DNA of 8,411 bases from Bacteroidales bacterium UBA4417 (GTDB lineage: Bacteria; Bacteroidota; Bacteroidia; Bacteroidales; UBA4417), in contig DGQJ01000405.1 in NCBI GenBank assembly GCA_002389705.1, positions 1-8,411 of the forward strand, read 5' to 3'. The position numbers were made by a program, and so were the translations under genes. Of this stretch, positions 1 through 6,981 are shown piece by piece (positions within the stretch are counted from its first letter, which is position 1; each line of letters opens with the position of its first letter). Below the pieces are notes generated by a model. That model was not told the DNA's origin. It worked only from the letters and a program-made list of their open reading frames with translations, and searched no databases.

Positions 1-1
1 C

Positions 2-2821
2 GGAACTCAGAAAAAGCGAGACCTTACCGGGGCAATCACCTCAGTGAAAGCCAATGATATCCTGGTTTCGTCAAATCCTGATATAGGCCATGCCCTGCAG
101 GGAAAAGCAGCCGGTTTGATGATCAGGGAAAACAGTGCACAACCGGGTGGTGGTCTCGATATTTATATCAGGGGTGCTGGATCACAGCTTGCCAGCAACG
201 CCCCTTTGTTTGTTGTTGATGGATTCCCGATCACTGATTTGCAGCAACCCGGTAGCGGAAACCGTTACGATGCAGGAACTCAAAGTATCCTCAACACCTT
301 TAATCCGAATGATATAGCCTCCATCGAAGTATTAAAGGACGCCAGCGCCACTTCTATTTATGGAGCACGAGCTGCACACGGAGTTGTACTTATTACCACA
401 AAACGCGGCCTCGAAGGTAAACCCGTTGTTCAGTATTCAACTTCCTATGCCGTACAGAAGTATAACAACTCATTTGATGTAATGCCACTCAACGAATGGA
501 TGCAGGTAAGGAACGAAGCAAAATGGGAAGATTACCTGTACCAGAATCATGTGGAACCCTGGGGTTCCACTTCCCTGGCTGATTTTCAGGCAAGTGACGA
601 TTATGAGTTTCACAATATGTACACTCAAAATGCGATTAACAACGTAGGTGCCGGTACCGACTGGGTTGGCCTGGTTACCCGCAATGGCGCTATACAGCAG
701 CACAATATTTCCATTTCGGGAGGTAACAAATCAACCAAATTTATGGTTTCGGGTAACTATTATGATCACCAGGGCGTTATCAAAAATTCAGGTTTTCAGA
801 GATATACCGTTCGTGGCAATGTAGACCAGGTGCTGAGCAAGTATGTAAAAATGGGATTTAACTTTTCCTTCAGCCGTATCAATAACGAAAACAGCTCTTT
901 GGGCGGCGACCAGTGGGAAAATTCAGGTATAATCAGGGCTGCTGTTCAGCAGGGGCCACATATCCAGGCCATTGACGAAGACGGGAATTATCCTATCAAT
1001 CCGCAGCTTTCGCAGCAACCAAACCCTTACTCCTTACTCACTATTACTGATAACGGCCGGATTGAAAGAACCATGGTTAATTCATTCCTCGACATTACGC
1101 CGGTAACAGGTTTAGTAGTAAGACTCAAAGCCGGCATCGACAGGGGATTAACTAACCGCTGGACCTATCTGCCAAAAACAACCCTGGCAGGCGAAACTGA
1201 AAAAGGAAAAGCCTCTATTTCGGAAATTGATAAAAACGACTATTTGCTCGAAGCTACGGCAAATTATACAAAAACTTTAGGTCAAGATCACAACTTTAAT
1301 GTGCTGGCCGGTGTATCAGGCGAAAAATTTGTCGACCAGGAGAATAGCAGCGGTAACTCCGGATTTATTACCGATGCTTTCCTTTGGAATAACCTCGGTT
1401 CGGGTAGCGGAACCAAAACAGTTAGCTCCACAGGCTCTGAAAATCGCATGGCATCATATTTCGGACGTATAAACTATATTTATAAAGACAGGTATTATAC
1501 CACCTTCACATTACGTACTGATGGAGCCAGTGTTTTTGGCGAAAATAACAAATGGGCTACATTCCCATCACTCGCCCTGGGCTGGAATATAGCTAACGAG
1601 TCGTTTTTCGGAAATCTGAAAAATACAGTTTCCCAGTTAAAACTCAGGTTTAGCTATGGCCAAACCGGTAATGCTTCTATCGGCAGTAATGCTTTTGCTG
1701 CCTATAGTGCTTACCTGGCATACCTTTCGGGCGATGATGTTAAAAATGTCGGCGTTTCGCTTTCGCGCCTTGCAAGTCCTGACTTAAAGTGGGAAACCAC
1801 CACCGAGGCAAACCTGGGTGTCGACTTCAGCATGTTTAAGGACAGGGTCAATGGTTCATTGGAATTGTATAGCAGGGTAATCTCTGATTTGCTTGCATTT
1901 AAACCCATAAACAGCTATCATGAAGTGAATATGGTTGCCTATAATGTGGGCGAAACACAAAGCAGGGGATTAGAGTTCACCCTCCTTACCCGCAACGTAG
2001 TTAAAAATGATTTTCAATGGAAGACTACATTCTCGTTCTCTAAATTCAAAGATACCTGGAAGAAAAGAGCAGATGACTGGAAGCCTAAGGTATACGAAAG
2101 TGATAATGATCCGCTTCGCGCCCTATATTACAGGGAATCGGATGGTATCATGCAGACTGGCGAAGTAGTTCCGGCACAGCCCGATCTTCTGCCAGGTTCA
2201 GTAAAAACCAAAGATATAAACGGCTATAAACGCGATGGCAATGGAAATCCAATGGTTGATGAAAATGGCCGGTTTATACGCACAGGTGCGCCTGATGGTA
2301 TGATTGACGATGCCGATACCCGGTTAATTGGAACTTCTGATCCGGGTGCAATTGCCGGTTTAGGCAATTCCATTACCTACAAAAACTTTACCCTCGATTT
2401 CTTTTTCAATGGTATGTTTGGCCGCAAACTGGCTGATCCAAACTATTTAGCCTATGGTATAGGAGCCGAAGGTATTTACACCTATGGTTATAATGGCCTT
2501 CGTACAGTAAAAGATCGTTGGACCCCGACTAATCCTTCGACCACGCATCCAAGTTCCTACAATGGTTGGGGAACCAGTTATGACAGTGGCGATTTCTTCC
2601 TGCAGGATGCATGGTTCGTCAGGTTGCAGAATGTTTCGCTGGGCTACAATTTCCCCAAAAAATGGCTGGGTGGTGTTTTACAGGATGCCGAGATACATTT
2701 TGATGCGCAAAATCTTTTCGTAATCACTCCGTATAAGGGAATTGACCCAGAAACCGATTCGTACACTGCAGCTTATCCTAACGTGAAAACCTATACACTG
2801 GGATTAAACATCACATTTTAA
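2..2821 (+). CDS. SusC-family TonB-dependent outer-membrane transporter, 5'-truncated by window edge
   Basis: SusC-type transporters form a 22-stranded outer-membrane barrel that imports oligosaccharides captured by the partner SusD, energised by TonB. Frame 2 is open from the first bases: it reads GTQKKRDLTGAITSVKA before any plausible start, which is the conserved beginning of the SusC plug. The GTG at 44 is therefore internal and the true start lies upstream. About 939 residues are visible. The plug spans roughly residues 1-136, with ALQGKAAGL, a PLFVVDG motif, a stretch reading IEVLKDASATSIYGARAA and a closing ITTKRG. The rest is barrel, ending in a SusC-like NLFVITPYKGIDPE segment and a terminal aromatic (NITF), as expected for BAM-dependent insertion. 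The missing part should include the signal peptide and a carboxypeptidase-regulatory-like domain; whether an STN domain is present cannot be seen. The next gene, 23 bases downstream, is its SusD partner. Family assignment is very secure; the imported substrate is unknown. Confidence 0.97.
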   Translation, partial: GTQKKRDLTGAITSVKANDILVSSNPDIGHALQGKAAGLMIRENSAQPGGGLDIYIRGAGSQLASNAPLFVVDGFPITDLQQPGSGNRYDAGTQSILNTFNPNDIASIEVLKDASATSIYGARAAHGVVLITTKRGLEGKPVVQYSTSYAVQKYNNSFDVMPLNEWMQVRNEAKWEDYLYQNHVEPWGSTSLADFQASDDYEFHNMYTQNAINNVGAGTDWVGLVTRNGAIQQHNISISGGNKSTKFMVSGNYYDHQGVIKNSGFQRYTVRGNVDQVLSKYVKMGFNFSFSRINNENSSLGGDQWENSGIIRAAVQQGPHIQAIDEDGNYPINPQLSQQPNPYSLLTITDNGRIERTMVNSFLDITPVTGLVVRLKAGIDRGLTNRWTYLPKTTLAGETEKGKASISEIDKNDYLLEATANYTKTLGQDHNFNVLAGVSGEKFVDQENSSGNSGFITDAFLWNNLGSGSGTKTVSSTGSENRMASYFGRINYIYKDRYYTTFTLRTDGASVFGENNKWATFPSLALGWNIANESFFGNLKNTVSQLKLRFSYGQTGNASIGSNAFAAYSAYLAYLSGDDVKNVGVSLSRLASPDLKWETTTEANLGVDFSMFKDRVNGSLELYSRVISDLLAFKPINSYHEVNMVAYNVGETQSRGLEFTLLTRNVVKNDFQWKTTFSFSKFKDTWKKRADDWKPKVYESDNDPLRALYYRESDGIMQTGEVVPAQPDLLPGSVKTKDINGYKRDGNGNPMVDENGRFIRTGAPDGMIDDADTRLIGTSDPGAIAGLGNSITYKNFTLDFFFNGMFGRKLADPNYLAYGIGAEGIYTYGYNGLRTVKDRWTPTNPSTTHPSSYNGWGTSYDSGDFFLQDAWFVRLQNVSLGYNFPKKWLGGVLQDAEIHFDAQNLFVITPYKGIDPETDSYTAAYPNVKTYTLGLNITF

Positions 2822-2844
2822 TTAACCTGCTAAAAAGAAAAATC

Positions 2845-4335
2845 ATGAAAATGAAATTAATATTTCTCGGTATAGTAACACTCATGTTTATGGGTGGTTG
2901 CACCAAAGACCTGGTCCCAAAAGATTACGCTGATATCAATCCAAGTATTTTCCCGCAGTCGGAAGATGATATACAGGCCATGGTAAACTCCTGCTATTAT
3001 CCGCTCAGGGGTGCTTGGTGGGACGGTATAAATTCGACCTCCGAAAGAGGAATTATGTTTGTGTTGGATGCTACTACCGAAATTCTTTCGGGGAAATTCA
3101 GCGTTCAGCGCGACGGGCATTTGCTCAATCTTTTACCTACTGACGAAGGCATGACTTACTTCTACGATGGAACTAGCGATGCCCCAGGCACCGGATTTTA
3201 TAACAAAATAAGCCGTATGACCACTACCATCGATGCCATCGAAAAATCGACAGTATCCGAAGCCGTTAAGAAAAAAGCAATAGCCGAGGTTCGCTGTGCA
3301 CGTGGTTTACTGGCTTACGACTTGTTTGATATGTACGGACCCATTGTTATTGCACCTTTGGAAGTACTTCAAAATCCGTTAAAGGAAAAACCACTGGCCA
3401 GGCTCTCGCACGACGAAATGGTTAAATTTATCGAAGATGACCTGGTTGCTGCAGCTGCCGATTTACCCGATCCGGGTGCCACCGAATATGGTAAGTTCAG
3501 CAAAGCTTTGGCTAAAATGATCAATATCCGGCTGATGCTCCACGAAAAGAAATGGGATAAAGTAAATGCACTTTGCGATGATATCATCAAAATGAATTAC
3601 TTCCACATTCAATCTGATTACGTGGGCATGTGGAGTTTGAACGGAGCAAGAAACAGCAAGGAAGTGATCTGGGCCGTGCCATGCGATTACGACGGAACCA
3701 GCGAAAACCAATGGCAGCTCATGGTTTTGCCAAGCGATTTCGCACCTAAAGGCGGCTGGGCAACCGTGCAGAGCACATGGTATTTCTACGATTCGTTCGA
3801 GCCGACTGATATCCGCAAAAGCATGCTGATAACCGAATACACAAATACAGAAGGCGTAACTTTCAACCGGGCTAACCCGGGTACCAACATCGATCTTGGC
3901 CCTATTCCTTTGAAAATTGATCAGGATGCCCTGCGCACCACTGGTTTAACAACCGTTGATATTATTCAGTACAGGTATGCCGACGTTCTGTTGTCGAAAG
4001 CAGAAGCCCTTGCCAATATGAGTGCTCCTTCCCAGGAAGCCATCGACCTGGTGAATGTGATACGCCGCAGGGCCCAAATCCCGGAAATTAAACTGGCCGA
4101 TTACAGCTCCCTTGCAGTGTTTAACGATATGATCCTCACCGAGCGCAGCCACGAGTACTGGTGCGAAAACGGCCAATATCGTTCCGATCTGATCCGCCAC
4201 GGTAAATTTGTATCCCGATGTAAAGAGCTCACAGGCTCAACCTATGCTGACGACAACAAGGTGGTTTTCCCATTCTCCTTACGTGCCGTTAGCGAAGGCA
4301 AGGGTGTGTTTATTCAAAATCCAGGTTACAATTGA
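2845..4335 (+). CDS. SusD/RagB-family outer-membrane glycan-binding lipoprotein
   Basis: SusD proteins are surface lipoproteins that lid the SusC barrel and bind glycan. The 496-residue product has normal family length. It starts with a lipoprotein signal peptide: Lys residues, a hydrophobic run, then the lipobox MGGC with Cys19 as the lipidation site. The ATG at 2845 is preferred; the ATG two codons later would also keep the signal. The N-terminal alpha-helical TPR-like region includes CARGLLAYDLFDMYGP (from residue 151). The conserved C-terminal part includes YRYADVLLSKAEAL (residues 376-389), an IRRRA helix and ERSHEYWCENGQYRSDLIRH (residues 433-452), all hallmark SusD segments. The short 23-base gap after the susC-like gene indicates co-transcription, and the two products are expected to form one complex. 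The gene ends in adjacent in-frame stops, TGA then TAG, and is followed by a strong terminator-like hairpin. Family assignment is secure; ligand specificity cannot be read from the sequence. Confidence 0.97.
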   Translation: MKMKLIFLGIVTLMFMGGCTKDLVPKDYADINPSIFPQSEDDIQAMVNSCYYPLRGAWWDGINSTSERGIMFVLDATTEILSGKFSVQRDGHLLNLLPTDEGMTYFYDGTSDAPGTGFYNKISRMTTTIDAIEKSTVSEAVKKKAIAEVRCARGLLAYDLFDMYGPIVIAPLEVLQNPLKEKPLARLSHDEMVKFIEDDLVAAAADLPDPGATEYGKFSKALAKMINIRLMLHEKKWDKVNALCDDIIKMNYFHIQSDYVGMWSLNGARNSKEVIWAVPCDYDGTSENQWQLMVLPSDFAPKGGWATVQSTWYFYDSFEPTDIRKSMLITEYTNTEGVTFNRANPGTNIDLGPIPLKIDQDALRTTGLTTVDIIQYRYADVLLSKAEALANMSAPSQEAIDLVNVIRRRAQIPEIKLADYSSLAVFNDMILTERSHEYWCENGQYRSDLIRHGKFVSRCKELTGSTYADDNKVVFPFSLRAVSEGKGVFIQNPGYN

Positions 4336-4344
4336 TAGTTGTAC

Positions 4345-4396
4345 GGAAGCAGGATTTTAAAATTTTTGGATTTAGTCCTGCTTCCTTTTCTTTCTT
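4345..4396 (+). terminator. Intrinsic terminator after the susCD-like pair
   Basis: A perfect 10-bp inverted repeat, GGAAGCAGGA at 4345-4354 and TCCTGCTTCC at 4376-4385, flanks an AT-rich 21-base loop. It is followed at once by the T-rich tract TTTTCTTTCTT (4386-4396). It begins 9 bases after the SusD-like stop codon. GC-rich stem plus T-tract is the classic rho-independent layout. It could fully end the susCD transcript or, with partial readthrough, lower expression of the downstream lipoprotein genes relative to the transporter pair. Confidence 0.85.
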
Positions 4397-4454
4397 GAAA
4401 TACATATTGATTAGCTGTTGGATTGTTTAATAGAAACAAAATCATTACCCGCCA

Positions 4455-5840
4455 ATGAAATTCACGAAACGAAAATATACGACTGATATCACTGCCTTTC
4501 TGTTGATTTGTGCTTTGTTGCTATCGTATCAGGGTTGCAAAAAATCGGATAACGATGCTGCTTCCGATACTACTACCATACAGTATCAGGCATCAACGGA
4601 TATTTTTCCGAATCCGGAACGTGGTTTCATTCATATGGTGGATGTAAAATCGGAAGGAGCAGGCTTGAATGCAATGTGGCTTGCAACACTCAGGGCTGAT
4701 AATGTAACCATGATCATGCGGCAGTTTTATCTCGATAAGTTTAAGGATAAAGCCATCAGTGATGCACAATTCCAGCTTATGAATTCGGATATGCAACTGT
4801 TACGCGATGCCGGATTGAAGTGTGTGCTTCGTTTTGCTTATACCGATGATATGGCCGGAACCGATGCGCCTTTAGCCATTGTTTTGCAGCATCTCGACCA
4901 GTTGAAACCCTTCTTCGAAGCCAATAAGGATGTTATTGCCTTTGTACAGGCCGGATTTATCGGTGCATGGGGCGAGTGGCATGCCTCGAGCAACGGGCTG
5001 GCAACCATGGAAAATGAAAAAACTATCCTGTATAAACTGCTGAGTGTTTTGCCTTCCGAAATCATGGTACAGGTACGCACACCTAAGGCAAAACAGGATA
5101 TTGTGGGCAATACCACTCCTATTGATGTTTCAATTGCTTACACCGCCGAAAATAAGGCCCGCATCGGGCATCACAACGATTGTTTCCTTGCAGGCGGAAC
5201 CGATTATGGTACATACAATAATGTTACAGCCGAAAAAAACTACATCAGTCAGGATGCATTGTATGTGCCAACAGGAGGCGAAACCTGTCCGCCCGAGGGA
5301 GATTTCCCCGGTTGCTCAGTAGCCCAGACGGAGATGAGGCTTTTAAAATGGACCTATCTGAACCTCGATTGGTACCAGCCTGTAATTACTGCCTGGAAAA
5401 ATTCGGGTTGCTTCGACGAATTCAGGCGTAACCTCGGTTACAGGTTTAGCCTGGTGAACGCCAAGTTGCCTGATGTTGCAACGTCTGGCAAGGATTATAC
5501 AGTCGAAATCACCCTTACCAACAAAGGATATGCTCCATTGTATAACTATAAGATCAGCAGCCTGGTTTTAAAAGACAAAATCTCGGGTACCAGCTATCCG
5601 ATTGATCTTGCTGTTGATATGCGCAGCTGCAAACCCTATGGCTTGCTTACTATTACAAAAAGTTTGAACTTAACAGGCATTCCGGCCGGCGATTATGACA
5701 CCTACCTTTCGATAACCGATCGTGATGCCAGGCTGAAAAACAGGGTAGAATATTCAGTTCGACTTGCTAATAAAGGCACATGGAACGAAACAACCGGATT
5801 GAACAGCTTAAATCACCAGGTGAAAATTACTGCAAAGTAA
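4455..5840 (+). CDS. DUF4874/DUF4832 domain lipoprotein, putative glycan-active protein
   Basis: The product has 461 residues. A basic N-terminus and hydrophobic segment lead to a lipobox-like YQGC with Cys28, followed by KKSDND; the Tyr at -3 is unusual, but Bacteroidota lipoboxes are tolerant. The mature part matches my recollection of the DUF4874-then-DUF4832 architecture. The first domain opens with NPERGF (residues 53-58) and holds AFVQAGFIGAWGEWH (residues 162-176), where Glu174 sits like an acidic residue at the end of a barrel strand. The second domain starts near RIGHHND (236-242), includes LNLDW and LGYRF segments, and ends in a beta-sandwich-like part with TLTNKGYAPLYN (about residue 352) and a LANKGTWNETTG motif near the C-terminus. 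These domains are commonly found in secreted proteins and are suspected to be glycoside-hydrolase-like, but I know of no demonstrated activity. No clear promoter is visible in the 119-base gap upstream. The next lipoprotein gene lies 54 bases downstream, so the two are probably co-transcribed. The domain call is confident; enzymatic function is inference. Confidence 0.88.
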   Translation: MKFTKRKYTTDITAFLLICALLLSYQGCKKSDNDAASDTTTIQYQASTDIFPNPERGFIHMVDVKSEGAGLNAMWLATLRADNVTMIMRQFYLDKFKDKAISDAQFQLMNSDMQLLRDAGLKCVLRFAYTDDMAGTDAPLAIVLQHLDQLKPFFEANKDVIAFVQAGFIGAWGEWHASSNGLATMENEKTILYKLLSVLPSEIMVQVRTPKAKQDIVGNTTPIDVSIAYTAENKARIGHHNDCFLAGGTDYGTYNNVTAEKNYISQDALYVPTGGETCPPEGDFPGCSVAQTEMRLLKWTYLNLDWYQPVITAWKNSGCFDEFRRNLGYRFSLVNAKLPDVATSGKDYTVEITLTNKGYAPLYNYKISSLVLKDKISGTSYPIDLAVDMRSCKPYGLLTITKSLNLTGIPAGDYDTYLSITDRDARLKNRVEYSVRLANKGTWNETTGLNSLNHQVKITAK

Positions 5841-5894
5841 ACAGGCCTGCCAACACTTAACAACGAATTACTAATCATACAAACATTTAAAAAC

Positions 5895-6749
5895 ATGAAA
5901 AATAACAAATGGTTTATATTGGGTATTGCCCTGGCTATGCTTACAGCCGTTTCGTGCGAGAAAGATGATAATACAAGCGGTACAAAGGCAGTATTCAGCT
6001 ATGTGGCCGATGGGTTTAAAGTGAATTTTACTAATTTCTCAACCGGAGGCACCACTTATTCCTGGAACTTCGGTGATAACACCGAAGCCTCTACGCTCAA
6101 AAACCCAACCCATGTTTTCCCTGCCAAAGGTCAGTTCCTGGTTACGTTAACCGCAAAAAACGAAACCGAAACCAGCACTTTTGTCGATACAGTTCTTATT
6201 ACCGGACCTAACATTAAAATTGACGGCGATTTCACCGATTGGACTTATGTAGGCTATAACACAGAAAATGCACCCGGCACCGGGGGGAATATTCTTGCCA
6301 TTAAAACCTATGCTTCGGCAGGATATCTGAACTTCTACGTAGAAGGTACACCTGACTTCGCATTTGCCGTTATGGATTTATACCTGGATACCGACAATAA
6401 CCCTGAAACAGGTTTGAAATCGTGGATGTACCCCGCCGGTTCTGGCGCTGATTATCTTTGCGAAGGATCTGTTCCTGGCGGCTGGGGCGATGTTTTTCAA
6501 CACGTAGGTCCGGGTAACGATTGGAACTGGAATGCAATTTTAAGTTTCGCTGATGTTTTCCAATTCTCCCCGTATAAAACTGTGGATGGTAAAAACGCAA
6601 TCGAATTCTCAGTAAAGCGGAGCGCTTTAGGTAACATGAGTAAAAAAGTAAACTTTGGTATTGTCGAAAGCAACGAAGGCTGGACCGAAGTGGGCTGGAT
6701 ACCTGTTACCCAGACTCCGGAATCGAAATTTCTCACCATTGTGTTATAA
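5895..6749 (+). CDS. PKD-domain lipoprotein with C-terminal CBM9-like/surface glycan-binding-like domain
   Basis: The product has 284 residues. The N-terminal signal ends in the lipobox AVSC with Cys21. The residues after it, EKDDN, fit the K-(D/E)-(D/E) type of lipoprotein export signal described for Bacteroidota surface lipoproteins, so cell-surface display is likely. A PKD (Ig-like) domain spans about residues 32-103, with the signature WNFGDN (57-62) and a NPTHVFPAKGQFLVTLTA stretch. A second domain begins at IDGDFTDW (109-116), the usual opening of CBM9-like domains, and carries an Asp-rich DLYLDTDNNPETG segment that could hold a metal ion, followed by GADYLCEG. The C-terminal strand reads ESKFLTIVL. 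There is no catalytic signature, so a binding or spacer role is most likely, comparable in position and size to SusE/SusF or other surface glycan-binding proteins. It lies 54 bases after the DUF4874/DUF4832 gene and is followed by a terminator. The PKD call is firm; the identity of the C-terminal domain is less so. Confidence 0.87.
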   Translation: MKNNKWFILGIALAMLTAVSCEKDDNTSGTKAVFSYVADGFKVNFTNFSTGGTTYSWNFGDNTEASTLKNPTHVFPAKGQFLVTLTAKNETETSTFVDTVLITGPNIKIDGDFTDWTYVGYNTENAPGTGGNILAIKTYASAGYLNFYVEGTPDFAFAVMDLYLDTDNNPETGLKSWMYPAGSGADYLCEGSVPGGWGDVFQHVGPGNDWNWNAILSFADVFQFSPYKTVDGKNAIEFSVKRSALGNMSKKVNFGIVESNEGWTEVGWIPVTQTPESKFLTIVL

Positions 6750-6981
6750 AAAACCTCAATACCAAATCAAATGGAGTTAGCATAACTTAAAAGGGTAATT
6801 CCTTAAATGTACCTGCTTTCAGTTATTTGATTGTTTAGGTTTATGTTTAGTTGCAAAAAAGGATATAACAGCATTTGTTTATATCCTTTTTTACAAATAC
6901 CGTTTCGTTATAAAACCCGCTATACGGGTAGCTTTACAGTGGCTTAAAACATTGTGACTGATAAATATTCAACGTAAGATT
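6750..6981. other. 232-base intergenic region between the PKD lipoprotein and the 3' gene
   Basis: I see no credible reading frame or RNA gene here. Its first 105 bases are AT-rich and otherwise featureless. It then contains a strong hairpin (listed separately), and the last 89 bases before the ATG at 6982 must hold any promoter for the next gene. The best match to the Bacteroidota -7 consensus TAnnTTTG is TAGCTTTA at 6929-6936. The corresponding -33 TTTG is only weakly matched by TTTC at 6903-6906, so I do not claim a promoter. Confidence 0.6.
6855..6892. terminator. Bidirectional-looking intrinsic terminator after the PKD lipoprotein gene
   Basis: A perfect 14-bp inverted repeat, AAAAAAGGATATAA at 6855-6868 and TTATATCCTTTTTT at 6879-6892, encloses a 10-base loop. 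The right arm ends in six T and the left arm begins with six A, so a U-tract would be made in either direction. It lies 105 bases past the PKD gene stop, and both neighbours are on the plus strand. It most likely ends the DUF4874/DUF4832-PKD transcript and separates it from the gene at 6982. The stem is AT-rich with only two G-C pairs, so its strength may be moderate. Confidence 0.75.

Noticed and set aside
44..2821. GTG at 44 as the start of the transporter gene
   Set aside because: The same frame is open upstream to base 2 and encodes the conserved GTQKKRDLTGAITSVKA plug segment. A start at 44 would also leave the protein without a signal peptide.
6903..6936. Possible Bacteroidota-type promoter: TTTC at 6903-6906 and TAGCTTTA at 6929-6936
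   Set aside because: The -7 element misses the final G of TAnnTTTG and the -33 element is poor. A match this weak is expected by chance in AT-rich intergenic DNA, so it is mentioned only within the intergenic entry.
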